A stretch of DNA of 64,000 bases from Didymodactylos carnosus (taxonomy: Eukaryota; Rotifera; Eurotatoria; Philodinida; Philodinidae): contig CAJNOQ010000154.1 in the NCBI GenBank assembly GCA_905250885.1, forward strand, positions 1 through 64,000. Reading direction: 5' to 3'. Below, in pieces: positions 48,347-61,700 of this stretch. The notes below the pieces were generated by a model that saw only the letters and a program-made list of their open reading frames with translations, ran no database searches and had not been told where the DNA came from. Position 1 is the first letter of the stretch. Every line of letters starts with the position of its first letter. Position numbers and translations under genes: made by a program.

Positions 48347-50640
48347 TTCGCACGGTTTGTTCAAAACACAACAACTGCTGTGAAACTATACACAGCTATA
48401 TTTGTCTACGTTTGAAGATCTGACCGTTATTTTATCACTAGTCTTAAAAACAATTTTAATTATAATAATTATTTTTTTTGTCATTGTTGTTAGCTATTTT
48501 TGTATGGGTAGTTTCTTTCTCTTTTTGCAAACAAGCACAGGTAGTCTTTTAGAATAATTTATCTTTCTTCGTTGTATTAAAAATTTAATTAAGTTATAAT
48601 AAGGTTCTGTATGAATTTATTTGTGTTATATGCTTGTTAGGATGCACTTGTATATTTTTCGATACTGTGTGCCGTGCCTCATTAGCGTTTTTATTCAAAT
48701 TATATACATCGATACAATCTTCAATCTCCTTTTTCAATTTCAGATTTTTCTCTTTTCTCTAACTGGTTTTTTTATTACAGCTTGCACACGACAATACAAT
48801 AAATATTTACTAGCAAAAAACCGATCAAGTTGATGAATTGTACGAATTTATGACTGGTCATATTTCAGTTTTCCAAGCTTGTAGTTTTGCATAGATGTAA
48901 CGTTTAACATTCAGTTTTTTAATTGCAAAAGAAGACCGTATATTGGTTGTTTTCAGCCTAGGCACTATTTTATATTTGATGGACGAAGAAATTGTGAGAG
49001 CACGACGCACAATTATTATGTCGACAGACATTAAAATTTTTTTGTTTAGTCATTTTCTTTTGCGAAATCTTCACGACGTGATCTAGAGAATTACGCAACA
49101 TAGAAAAGATTTGAAAACGGGAAAAAGTTTTCTGGACGCTGCAGATTGAGAATTGAATGTTCGTTTTTTTAAAAATAACTTGGATGCAGAGCCATAAGCT
49201 CCAGAAGTGGAGGAAAAAATATGTCAAAAACTTAGAAAATTTTCATATCTTTGTTTTCACCTCTCTTTGTTTTTGTTACTGAAATTAGTAATTGAGTTGT
49301 TGTAAAAACGTGGTTCAAATAACAATAATCACATATACAAGCTTCAATAGATTGTAGAAACACTAGAACTAGAAGATCAACATACTTTCCGTTTCTGTTA
49401 TATTGATGCACTATAAAGCTTGCAGTTTAAGAGACAGTCGATGAGAAAACCACGTTTTCGGATATATTTCCTACCTCTTTGATCTCAATATTCGTTTCCG
49501 ATCACAGATTCTGAAAGAGGGTATACAAGTTCCTCACGAAACTATTCAAAAGTCGTTTTGAAAGCCCTTTGGCACAGAGCGCTGTACGTCTGAACATTGG
49601 GGTCCATTAAAAATGATCATTTTTCGATATTACACTGATACACTTTTCAGTATTATCGGCGTAATTTTGTCATAAAAAGGGCTACAGAGTCGGTTGAGAT
49701 TTTGTTTGGCAGAGGATCAAATAGAGACTTAGTGCTAAAAGTTTCAAGTCATTCCGACTTAACGTGGCTTTTCTAGGGTCAAAACTTCGAAAAAGTGCAT
49801 ACACCGAAAAACTAGTATTTGCGGTTAAGTAATAACCTAGTCTTGCGTCTGCGTCGAGATTCTTTTACCAAAAGTACTATGACTGATGATGCGTTGAATG
49901 AGACATCATTCGACCAAAAAAAAAGGACCCTGTCGGATTTCAAAAGTATGTCGAGCCAGAAAGCTATATATCAGATTTTGTAGAGCTTCTCGCGACGGAT
50001 CTAAATCTGTATTGGTTTTGGTTAATACCTTCTGGTTACCGAGATATGGGTGTCACCATGTTCTTGGTCTTTAATCGGTATTGATGATTGAGGAAGAGTC
50101 GAGATTCGGCTGGTCAAAATATCTAGACAGATGGAACCAGTCATTAAAGATATGCAAAAGAAGCTTTTGGGTGTTATATATGCAGCACAGCGTTTCATAA
50201 TCACAAGAACTTCTTTGTTTTTGATTTTTCAGTAAAAGCTGGAACCAATCTGAATACTATTTTGAATAGCCAAAAGATTTTTCTATCAGATGTGGTGCAT
50301 ATCGCAATTTTATGATAAAACTCGATACTACACCTCCACATGAATGTGGCAGATAGAGCTCATATTCATACAGTTTTCGACAAAATTAGAATTTGGTTCT
50401 GCATATCGTTTGGGTTTTACAGTCATTTTACTGCGCACATGTAATATTGGTATGATCGATTTTTTTTCATAAATGACCCATTTTTTTCAAACGCATTAAT
50501 TAACGTTTTCATTGTCGTTCACATTCATCGAAAAACGCGTTATGAAATTGCGAAAAACGCTTTTTCAGACGAGCAGAATAAAAAAACGCCCTTAAACGAC
50601 AACAAAACAGCGTTTTTTTGTCAATTTTCTCACTCCTGGG

Positions 50641-50742
50641 AGTATTGGTAATGATCTACTTGATCAAGGCGAATATGGTCATGCAATTGAATATCAAATT
50701 GAAGTTCTCATTTGGATCTCATCGAATATTTCTGAGGTTTAG
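50641..50742 (+). pseudogene. Fragment of a tetratricopeptide-repeat gene
   Basis: A short open stretch reads GNDLLDQGEYGHAIEYQIEV, the pattern of one TPR unit of the kinesin-light-chain type (G-N, Q-G-E-Y, A-I-E-Y), before a stop at 50742. No neighbouring repeat units were found, so this is an isolated gene remnant. Confidence 0.5.
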
Positions 50743-51906
50743 ATTTCACCTTTCTTCTTTGAGTTTATGATCCTTATGCTATCTTGTGAAGGAATGCCAA
50801 CGGGTTTTATGTTATGAGTTACGACGGTTCGTAAACAAACTAGTAAAGAAGGCAACATGCAGCTTGAAATAAAACGCCATCTATCGCTCTAGGTTAATAC
50901 GCCATTTTTCGGGGAATGAAATTGCAGCTGTCTTGATGATGAAAAATTTGAACGGATCAGTCGTGCTTTCAAACGGTCCTATTACGAAAAGTTTTAAGTC
51001 AGGCTTAAGCCTTAAACCGAGGTTTTAGTCAGACTTGAGTCTTTGGACTTAAGTGTTACCATGTTACAAAAAATTTTAAACCGTGGGAAATGTAGTCTCA
51101 AAGTTAAGTCCGAACATTTAAGTCATTGAAGCATTTTTCGAATAGCTCAGGAGGATGTTTCATATAAATTCTTAGGTGCTCGACTTAAGTCTTCGTTTTG
51201 TACACCTACGTGTTAATTTTATACACTTTTTATGAAACATCCTCCGCAGGCATTTAACGAAACGATTATACAAAACTTTTCAAGAAGGTGCACAGAATAA
51301 ATATTTCATTATTTTGTGGGTCTTTGTCCCAAGTTTTTCACTATTGTCAATGATCACTTTCTCTTTGGAAGTGTTCATCTATCAGACTGACAATATTTAG
51401 AATGAACTTTTGCACCTCCTTGTACCGTACAAAGCTTGATTCTTTTACAAATTGTTAATAGTCTAAAAAAAGCGCGTGCTAGTTGAATGAGATCACTATC
51501 AACCCATTAAAAACACGTATGGGCATACAGGAGTCGGTTTAGGGTACTGTGACCGCACGTAATCTCTTTTACTTAATAAGCATCTATCTAACATTTACTT
51601 CACACATTGTATTTTTTTGCAAGAGAAGCATGTATATATTCGTTTATGTCTAGTTTCCGAGATACTCCGAGACTTCTCGGCCATTATTTACCAGTTTTAC
51701 TGACATCTGAAAGCAGAGTTGAACTAATTTCTAAACCTTATAATATCAACGGTATAGTTTCCGCAAAGTATACGTAGTCAAGGATTGATTAACGTTGTTT
51801 TCCACAGTATGATAGAACGTTACCTTAGAAGCGAATCATCATATGGGACAAACTTCCACGGGATCGACGCTTTCATTGTTGTTTTTGTGTTTAGTTTTAG
51901 AGAGGA

Positions 51907-54242
51907 ATGTATCGTCTATTAGCAAATCGCGTGTTCATTTATCCTTGCACACGAATCCCTCAAGTTCGTTTCGTGTCATCAAAATCAAAAACAAAGCCAT
52001 CTGTACTTCGTCGAATATCTAAGGGACTGTTTTATTCTACCCTCCTCTCAGCAAGTGGTTTGACTATTTATGTACATAATCAGCATCCTCTTTTGGAAGA
52101 AAAAATTCGTCGTACTACCTATTTCTGGAGTCATATGACGCCTGTTTACATCCATTATCGTTATCAACAACTTTATTTCAAAGTATTACCATCAGACAAA
52201 GAAGATGAACAGTGGAACTATTTACATAATAAATACTGCGATTATGTTTACAATCTTGTGTTGCATCAACGAGGAGTTTATATTAAACTAGGTAATAAAA
52301 TTTTCGATCACAATCAAGTACAATAGCCCAGAGAAGTACCACTATGTGTATCTGAAGTCAAATCTAATTATTCTGTAATTATCATTTGATTTATTTTTAC
52401 TTTCATTAATCTAGGACAGATTGCCAGCACTCGTCCAGACATTATTCCTAAACCTTATTTGAAAAAGTTTGCCCAACTACAAGATGGGGTTCCACCACAA
52501 TCAGGAGAGTACGCCATAGAAATGATTGAGAAAGCATTTGACCAAAAAATTGACAATTTATTTTCCGAATTTAATCTAAAAGCAGTAGGCGCAGCTACAA
52601 TTGGACAAGCTCACGAAGCCAAATTGAAATCATCCGGAAAAGAAGTGATTATTAAAATTCAATATCCTGAAGTGCGACGACTGTTTCAACTTGATTTTTC
52701 AACTTTGAAACGATTTGTACGATTAGCTCAACCAGAACACTTACCGTTATTCGATGAGTTTGAAAGATCTTTTCAGATTGAATTCGATTTTAGGCGGGAA
52801 GCAAAAGCATTAGACATAATCGGTAAGTGATTAGAGATGAAGTTTGTTTTTATCAAAATATCAAAGAAGTTAGTAGCATAGAACATTTCAGATATTAAAT
52901 TTTAATGTTTTTTATATGTTAATAAATTATCTTTTGATTTCTAATTTAGGTAAAAATATCATGCCAAAATATAAAAATGTTGTTATACCGAGACCAATTC
53001 GAAATTTATCGTCAGAATACGTATTAGTTATGGAAAAACTAGATGGAATCAAGTTGATTGATGGTTTGAAAATTGAACAAGCTAAAATGGCAGAAGCACA
53101 AGGAAAAACTCTTGAACAATTTGAAGATGAAATGATGAAAAAATATCTGAGTGGAGAATTGTACAAGGAACGAAATGCACCATCAAAATTATTAGTTCAA
53201 ACATACGGAACTCTACTCAAAACGATAACAAATATAGCTAATTTATTCATAGTTAGGTAAGAGTAGGACGTATTTACATTCATTCTCGAGTTACTGCTAC
53301 TTTAAAATAACTGACAAGCTCAATGATATTAGAATTATTTTGTTTTATTTCTATTTTCAGTTATAATTATACATTTGGTTGGATACTTCATAAAAAAGTT
53401 AAATATTTTGAACATCGTGTTATTATTAATCCTCGTGAAATTATCGATTTATTGAATGACGTACATGCGCATGAAATTTTATTAGATGGTATTTTTAACG
53501 CAGATCCGTAGGTTACATTATTAGTTTATCTGACGGCTCTACTATTAACACCTGCCTTTTATACATCAAACGAACTGATCTTATCATTCATTAAAATCGT
53601 TTCTCAATGTTTTAGACATCCTGGTAATGTCTTCTTGTTAAAAAGTGGTAAAATTGGCCTCATCGATTTTGGTCAAGTACAAGAATTGACATTAGAACAA
53701 CGTTTGAAACTAGCAAAGTTAATTGTATTGCTGGCAGAAGGAACGAGGGATGAAATTGTACAACATTACAGTCAGATGGGCGCAAAGACTAAGTTTATGA
53801 ACCCTTATGTACTAGAAAAATTGGCAAGATTAGGTAAGCAGATATAAGAACAGATACTTTACCAATGAGTTTTAAAGAAAAAAATCTTTAAAAACTCGTT
53901 TAAACTATAATATAACACTTCAGATGAGTGGAAGGCATGGATATCTTACTTTAATTAGAATTGTTATTATCTTTATTTGTAGGTTTTGATCGTGATGATC
54001 CAGAGGTTTGTGAAGGAATGAATGCACAATTATTTTTCGAAAAATTAAGTCAGATAGATCAAGTAATTGAACTACCTCAAGGGTATTTGATGGCAGCAAG
54101 AGTCGGAATATTGCTGAGAGGATTGGGGACATGGTTACAGATACCACATTCAACCGCTCAAAAATGGTTACCCATTGCCAAACAATTACTTGAACAATAT
54201 CGTCTTAGTTCAGGTATTGATTATATTACGGGAAAAGTTTAA
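51907..54242 (+). CDS. ABC1/UbiB/ADCK-family atypical kinase, mitochondrial
   Basis: Family of atypical protein-kinase-like ATPases; members support coenzyme Q synthesis and lipid homeostasis in mitochondria and plastids. Six exons: 51907-52291, 52415-52822, 52950-53256, 53361-53507, 53616-53833 and 53983-54242, phase-consistent, giving 574 aa. The N-terminus is basic, Ser-rich and acid-poor, as a mitochondrial presequence, followed by a hydrophobic stretch at ~45-57. Family motifs are all present: KxGQ (KLGQ, 127-130), the Ala-rich loop GAATIGQAH (187-195) in place of a Gly loop, the ATP lysine K209 in VIIKIQYP, NADPHPGN (413-420) and DFG (433-435). The catalytic core is therefore intact. 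An insertion rich in Lys/Glu around residues 300-340 is unusual. Assignment to ADCK1, ADCK2 or ADCK5 was not possible. AATAAA is at 54443-54448. Confidence 0.94.
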
Positions 54243-54587
54243 AGAACGTCAAACGCAATTGTCTAATATTAGGAAAACTGAATGATCTTAGTAAATGCAA
54301 TACCAAATAGAATACTATTTGAAAAAAACTGGATTAAAATTAGTTATTTGGCAAATTCATTCGTTTTGTTTACTAAATTCTGTTTGTTGAATTTGAGCGT
54401 ACTCCCTGCATTCTGAATTACTACCCACATAAGTCAAAATTAAATAAATTTAGGAAAATTTTTTGTGTTTTGTGTAGTATGATAATCTTGCTAGTATTTT
54501 TAGCTGTGATCGTTTATAGTAAAAAACGAATGAGCGTCTTTCCTAATATATACTAACCGCGTAAATAGTAGATAAAGCGACATATCC

Positions 54588-55458
54588 TCTAGGTTTTCAA
54601 CCTTGCCCTATCCGACGGTGCCATTTCTGGATTTGGTTGATTCTGACTTGACAGTGGACTTCTTGAAAACCGAGTTTTTGAGCACAAGACTTTCGAAAAT
54701 ATTGAAATTAAAAATATTTGCCGTTATCATTTAGTTTTTTAAACAAGTGGTGCGACAGACGTTTTTTTATCTATTTAAAACAGTTTTTGATTTGAAAAAA
54801 CTTAAAAACTGAATGTTTACCAAGGATTTCTGGCTGAAAGTGGAGGGATCTTAGAAGATCTTCTACAATGACTAAACACAAAGTTCTATTATTATTTCAT
54901 TATTATGCGCATGTTTTAAAAATGAAAAAAGTTACAAAGGAATGAAATTCTACACAGATGCATTATTAGTTATTAAAATTATTGAAAAATCATTGCCTAC
55001 TTCTATTAATAATGTTTACGTTGTCTTCTATTTTTTGGATTGATGGTTTTCTTAAATACCTCTGGAAAATCACCTTGGATCTGGGTCCGAAATCCACAAC
55101 CATATACGTCTTAAGTGCATATTGTCTACTATCAGATAATGAAATCATAATAGAACTTTGTGTTTAATCATCATAGAAGATCTTCTAAGAGCCCTCCACT
55201 TTCAGCCAGAAATCCTTGATAAACATTCAGGTTTTAAGTTTTTCCAAATCAAAAACTGTTTTAAATAGTTAAAAGAGAACTCGGTCGAATGACTTGTTTA
55301 AAAAACTAAATGATAACGGCAAATATTTTTAATTTCAATATTTCCGAAAGCCTTGTGCTCAAAAACTCGATTTTCAAAAAGTCCACTATCAAGTCAGAAT
55401 TAACCAAATCCAGAAATGACACCATCGAATAGGGCAAGGTCGAAAACCCTTAAGGCCC
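54588..55458. repeat. Large foldback element with ~320-bp arms
   Basis: The left arm (about 54588-54905) is the inverse of the right arm (about 55137-55458) at ~90% identity. Shared blocks include ggatttctggctgaaagtgg and ttatcatttagttttttaaa. The ~230-bp center is unique. It lies ~350 bp beyond the end of the ABC1 gene. No transposase was found. Confidence 0.87.
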
Positions 55459-56887
55459 AGAGAGTAGATTATTGCAATGCTTTTTCTAGGTACTAGATAT
55501 TTTTAGTTATTTTGGAAAAGCGCTCATTAGTTTAAATATTTTTGTATTTTTGTATGTCGAACAGTATTTTTGTTTTTGTAAATTTCAAAATAATCGAGCT
55601 CTGTCTTTCATACGTTCTTAATGCTTATTTAAATAGCAGCTAGATTAATCTCGTACAATGAGTTTCATCCAAATGATCTCTAGCTCTCTAAAAACCTTCA
55701 CATTATCCAATAAATTGTTAAGTTGATAAAAATTGAATAGTTCACTGCTTTTTTCTAAACATTATCTATTCCATATTTTGAGATCATTCACTGTAAGACA
55801 GCTCATTATGCAACTGAATTTTTGGACAGCTATTCACCTGTAGACGTCCACTTTGATATTCGTATCGAGAAAATGTTTGATCGACGTTTTAAGTGCCAAA
55901 AACGTTAGAAATTTATCATTAAAATAATAGAATTCAGCGGAAGTAAACTATTTACGTGGAATGAAATTATCTTCTCCAGAAAAAAAACATAAGAGATTCC
56001 ATGAATTTTCTATCGCATTAACATAATAGAAACAGTTGAATTGTTTGCACATAGTTGTTGTAGATGTAATTATTGACCTACGAATAGAGAATAAAGAAAC
56101 TATCTGTATAGTCTGCGATTCTAGAGCCATTTTCTTTAAAATTTGAGCAAACAACGGTATAGTAGCAATATGTTATAGCGGCAAGATACGACCGTGCAAT
56201 AAACTAATGATTCACAACAGTAGATTGTACGATGTTTCTTCAGCGAGCTGTTTTATGTTACGATATGTCTGATAATAATTGAGTAGACCGTAGATGAATA
56301 AAACAATCTGAGACGATAGTTGTATTACCACTGGTACAAGACATCGAAATGAGGATGAAAAAGCATGATTTGTCGAAGCAGATGAATCTACGCCATTTCT
56401 AAAATTTCAATATAATTATCTTTCGACTTGCTCGCCGTGCAATTAAGCTTGTCAGTTAGACAGAAGATATCGAGCCAATATTGCTAATCCTTGTCAGCAC
56501 TCTGCACCGGTACTAGTAGTTGTGTGATGGGATATACTTGTTCAAAATCTGTGTAATACGCTCACAACACCGATTAAAGTAAATTTCCGATCATATATGA
56601 TAATAAATAACTCATTTATGGAAAACTCTGATAGGTAAAGGGGCGTGTAGAAAACCGTAGAAAAATAGTGGGCCAGAAATCTGCCTATAGCTCACATCAA
56701 CAATTTCGTATAGTATTTCAAAATGTGTACGTAGCCACGGGCGGGGAAGTGAAAGTGAGCGTCTAAGGAGCAGTACCTCACTTGAAAAGATCTGGTACAG
56801 ATAATCCATTTCAGGAGCTGTTAACTGTTGCTATAATTGTTACGTACGTATAAAGGTCGCAGTTTTACTACATAACCTTTTTAACTT

Positions 56888-56962
56888 GTAAATGTCACAC
56901 ATACCACAATCTATAAATACCACACATACTACAATGCGTAAATACCACACATACCATGTTTT
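56888..56962. repeat. Minisatellite, about three 25-bp units
   Basis: Imperfect tandem copies of a unit built on taccacacataccacaat. Non-coding. Confidence 0.65.
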
Positions 56963-57474
56963 AAACTTTCAAACATCCTTATATACATATTTAAGAAACA
57001 ATTCTTTCGTTATTTAACTGAAGATGATCGGAAGGGCGAGAGTGGTGGCGTGTGTGTGTGTACTGAAAGTGAGTGCAAAATGACTGTCCGACACATCTAA
57101 CTTCGATCGACACATATAACTTGTATTGAAAGTTATGGATTCATCTGGTATTTGGAAGGCTCAATCACGCTTTTGTCCAGTTCAAAAGTCAAAAGTACAA
57201 ATAGTGGGTGAAAACATGAAACTATAAATTGGTTCCATAACTTCTATTGTTATTATACTTTCTGTACGTCAGATAGTTGCTATATTTCCTGATGTTTTTG
57301 TAGTTTGTAGAACCCAAAGTTTCTAATTTTTCTATTACTTTCGGCCGCAAAATTTCAATTGACATTAGTCACTTTTTATTCATAAATTTGTTACGCGTAT
57401 TTTATTTTCTACATAAAAATTATATCGAATCTACAAAAATTTCACAAATATATTCATGCTCATTGTGAAAAAAA

Positions 57475-58726
57475 TCAAACAAACTTCCATTCAATTTTAA
57501 CTGATCCTATGTCATCGACATGATCACCAGCGAGAGCTTTGAAGGCGGATAATGTTAAGCCGAGATCGCCTTGAAAAGACACATATATATTAGATAAAGA
57601 TATTTTAATTGAAGTTTTCTATTTACCTTTATTACAATCTCCTTCTTTTGGACATCGATCAACTATTTTCACTGTAATTTCAGTTCCATTCGGTCCTGTA
57701 ACTAATGCTTTCTTATTACATGACGGATTTGTACTTGGAATTCCATTTATTGTAAACGGATCAAACTGAGCATAATTCAATGCGGCAACATAACCATCAG
57801 CTGTGTAATTTAAACCGCACGCGGTGTACACATAATTAGGATTTACGCTATATAACGTAGCCACGCCAGCATGTGTTACACCATCAAGGTCAGGAACAGG
57901 AATTGAAGACGATTTACGATACCATGGGCAATAAGTAGCGACGTTGCCACAACTATTGCATAAAAGTTGAGTGATCATGGATAAAGGAACTGTTATTCGC
58001 ATTTAAAAACTTACTATCCGTAACTGGAGCAGCATAAACCAGAACCACAACCCGATGCGGCACAGTTTCCATAACCAGTCAAACCACTACCTCCACAATA
58101 TTCGGCCGTATTTCCACAACTAGATCGTTAAAAAATATCTCGAACAATAAATAAAATTGTTGTTTAATATAGGCTTACTATCCGTAACGAGAGCAACATA
58201 ATCCAGCTGCACATCCAGTCGCTGCACAGTTTCCTCCTGAGCCACCTTGCCAAACTGAACCACCACAAAAGTCAACACCAGTACCACAACTGTTAAATCA
58301 CAAAAAAGGTATTTGTTAAAATCATTTTTCAAAAGTTATACAACATTTTCATATTTAGAAGCAAATCATAGACTTACTAGCCATATCGTGAACAACACAG
58401 TCCACTCGCACAGCCACTAACCTGGCAATTGCCTACGGCAGCAACTGCGCCGGTCCATGCTCCTCCACAATACGTAGCGGTATTACCGCAGCTACAATGA
58501 AGAACATTTTATTCTATATGAAATCTATAAGAACTAGCATTGAAAAAGCTTACAATCCATAAGACGAGCAGCAATAACCGGCTGGACACCCTCCGTAACA
58601 ATTGGCATCTAGAAAATGACAAATTATATTTATTAATATGCCATTAGTTCAGAGAATTTATTATTGCTTACCTATGTCACTAACAGCTAATAGGATAACA
58701 GTCACTGCCACTAAAATTGTTTCCAT
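57475..58726 (-). CDS. Secreted chitin-binding (hevein-type) protein with expansin/RlpA-like domain
   Basis: Seven exons on the minus strand: 58672-58726, 58554-58608, 58378-58491, 58179-58289, 58015-58119, 57627-57952 and 57475-57569, giving 286 aa. Exon 1 encodes a signal peptide (METILVAVTVILLAVSD). Residues ~20-150 hold four hevein-type (CBM18) modules with the pattern CxSGxCxxGLCCSxYGYCG, each running across an exon boundary. The C-terminal ~120 residues (THAGVATLYSV..., VKIVDRCP near the end) look like a double-psi beta-barrel of the expansin/barwin/RlpA type, with TACG and the DRC motif kept. The final block is GDLGLTLSAFKAL. All junctions between the modules have the same phase. Expected role: an extracellular protein that binds chitin or other polysaccharide, such as lorica, gut-lining or fungal walls. 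Catalysis is not shown. CBM18 arrays are typical of fungi and plants and rare in animals, so horizontal origin is possible. Confidence 0.9.
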
Positions 58727-61700
58727 GATCCTCAACTTTGAAAATACTAATAACAGATGTATTTCTGTCGTTAATACATAAATGTTGATGGCATTTAAAT
58801 TGATAAGAGAAAATATCGGGATATAGGATATTAAAATTGACTGATCCACTGAAAATGGTAGAGATTAATTTCTTTATTCTGTCCTTCACATTTATCTTTT
58901 TCGAAATAAAAACAAAGCGTCTATGAAAAACGAGACAATCGCGCATAATTTTTATATCATGGTCAACTAACACATACTCACATACTTCGAGTATATTTTA
59001 ATCCACAAGGCTTCTCCTGGATTACATGTTTAAGTACATAATTTAAATTTTTGTTTTGAGTAAATATATAATTCCTTTGTACTATCAATTTCAACTTGTG
59101 CTGATGTTGTTTATATGTATAATACAGCTGAACATGTAGTTCCTACACATAATAGTTAATGTCGTGCGGCAGAGTGATTTTTAAGCAGATATATTTCATA
59201 GTTCGTCTGCTACAACAATTTCTAGTGTTGGATGTATCCAAATAGATGAGCTGCTTGTATTTGTATTATTAAGTTACGGTCTATCGTCAAATACATTCGA
59301 TTGAGATAATAATAAACACAATCCACGTTTATCTTGTTATAAAAGTTTGGGGTGATGTTAAGAAACAAATGCTATTGTGATATAAACTATTACAATGTCT
59401 GACAATCTTAAACGTGTCACTATGCGATATTTTGGTTCGTCGTACCGCGCTACTTTCAGTATCCCGTACCAATCCCGTAGCAATAGAATGTTGGTAGTCT
59501 AATGTAACCCATCTTTTTAGCTTTTATTCCTTTTTCCTTTTCATCCATTTTGGTTTTATATGTGGATGCTATGATACATTTCGTATGATCTAACTCCCCG
59601 CTAAAATAGAAGGTTATGTCCTTGTATTATGGTTTTATACATCGAATATTCTTTTCGAAAAAATGTCATCCCAAATTTTTCTTCTATTAACGGTGACCTT
59701 TTAACATAGGGTGACCTACTAATCTGATTTACTATTTACTACTGCGCATCAGTACCATTACGGTAGTCGGGCTACTTCCACTTCGCGGAAAGAAGAACTT
59801 TAAATTTTTTCCTCTATGCTGAATTGATAGCGTGAGTAAATTTATTTATAAAAGTGGCGAACTTTGATTTCAGCTGTCTCTAGAACCATTGTCTCCCTCA
59901 GGAAATGAAACATCATATACAGGACAAAACAATTCGAGAACTATAAAAGATTCACTACAACTTCCGGTGAAATAGGTCCTTGAAGTGCGTGAGCTAAAAT
60001 TGATTAAAAGTGATGAGCTATCCAATTTGAGGAGTTATAACACGATAAATTATGTATTTATTTTTCAAACTCGATTCCGCATAGCAACATCTCACTTTAT
60101 TGAGCATAGTTTTCTTCAATTGACGATTAGCGACATTGTTGCAATTATTACTAGCTGTAATAAACTTGCCTCTATTTTCAAAGAACTAAACTCGTATTGG
60201 TTTTTTCTCATTCCTGTAAATTTACCCTAGCGCTTTTCTTTTGAGAACCTATTCTGTCAGTTTTTTGTCACTTGTCTAATCGGAAAATATTGGTCAAATC
60301 GGCAACTTGCTCAATCGGGAAGATACTATCTCAGTAATCACGAGGGCTCTAGAATGTGGGAAGGGCTCATCCTGCTTCCAATACACAATACATTCTATGC
60401 TTTCTGATTCATCAGAGTCTCGAATTGCTAAGGAATTGCTGCATGAAGTTTAGATTTGTGAGTGTGATAGATGTTTTATCTTAACTGATGAAGTCGTTTT
60501 AGTTCCGGCTATGCACGTAACTTTACATTGAGATCAATTAAAGCAGAAAAATATCTAACTGAACTTCGAACTTTTAGTGCATAGCACAAAAGAGAAAACA
60601 TTCAAGCTTTTCTTCACCAACCTAGTCCTTCATCTTCACATAGCTACTGTAGTTCATAAATAAGAATTTGCCTAATAGCAGTAGTTACTATTTGAATGCC
60701 CTTTCTTATAGAGTTTGTAGTTGGATGAATCAAAAGTTTGGTATCTTAATCAATGACTTGACAATGTTGTATTTTTACATACGTAGAGTACTTTGGGGTA
60801 AATAGTTTCATTCAAACATGGCGTTTTAATGAACAATTCCTTGTTAATTAAGCGTAAGAGATAATTAATTCGAAAATACCTCCTTTTATAGCCCAGAGCT
60901 TCCTCTCTCGCCCATATAGTTTTTTTGCATGATAATCTTATAGAACAGACTTTCCTCTTCAAGGTAAAAGCTCATACTACTTCCCCTAGAGCTTGAATTG
61001 TAAGTTATCATGAAAATAGGTCTCCATCTCCCTTTCTCCCGTTGAAATACACTGATCGAACGACATTATTCCAGTATCTCCTTTACACATACAAATCCAA
61101 GGATATGTGAGCTTTTATCTTGAAGAAGAAAGTCTATTCTATAAGACCAGCGTTCAAAAAAAATTTTGTACCTTAAACTGATGTGTTTTTTCGAGAAATC
61201 ATGTAGTTTTCCAAAGTATTTAATCGATATGTTGGTCAAATCTCATCCTGTTTTCTAAATCTCTGACAATCCAGTGTATTTCACCCTCACAATTTCGAGT
61301 ACAGCCGATTTTATATCTTTATCAGCTTAATGAGTTTAAACGATAATGAGTTCAATGTTATATGGTTGAGAGAGAAAGATTTGGGCTATAAAAGGAGGTA
61401 TTTTTGAGTTAATCATCTCTTAGGTTTAATTAATAAGAAATTGTTCATTAAAACTCCATGTAATTGAATGGAGTGTCTCTGTTTACCCTAGAGTACTTTA
61501 CGTACATTTTTCTACAAAATATTCTTCTTTGTGCATTACAATCTAGAAGAGGCAATATTTTGGAGCAAATACTCAAAGATTTGTTTCACATTTCTGTGAA
61601 CTACTTTTATATTCAAAAACAGTGGTTATACTAGATAGATTAATGTGCTATCAACAACTTTATCATAGCATAATCGGTTAAGGGATACAATTTCATTGAA

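Larger units (their letters stand above)
46944..51906. other. Spacer between the membrane-protein and ABC1 genes
   Basis: No complete gene was recognised. A short exon-like piece at 48781-48833 (after ttttattacag, reading CTRQYNKYLLAKNRSS and a stop) could be a stray last exon but has no partner. The region 50500-50630 repeats aaaaacgc-type words. At 50990-51130 the words ttaagtc and gacttaa recur in both orientations, suggesting another degraded foldback. Confidence 0.45.
54243..57474. other. Spacer between the ABC1 and chitin-binding genes
   Basis: Convergent 3' regions. Holds the foldback at 54588-55458 and a minisatellite near 56.9 kb. Open frames such as 56612-56809 have no family signature. 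Confidence 0.5.

Noticed and set aside
48621-48833. 70-codon open frame that could be a membrane protein
   Set aside because: The hydrophobic part is likely intron or spacer. Only the last ~16 codons after an acceptor look exon-like, and no partner exon was found.
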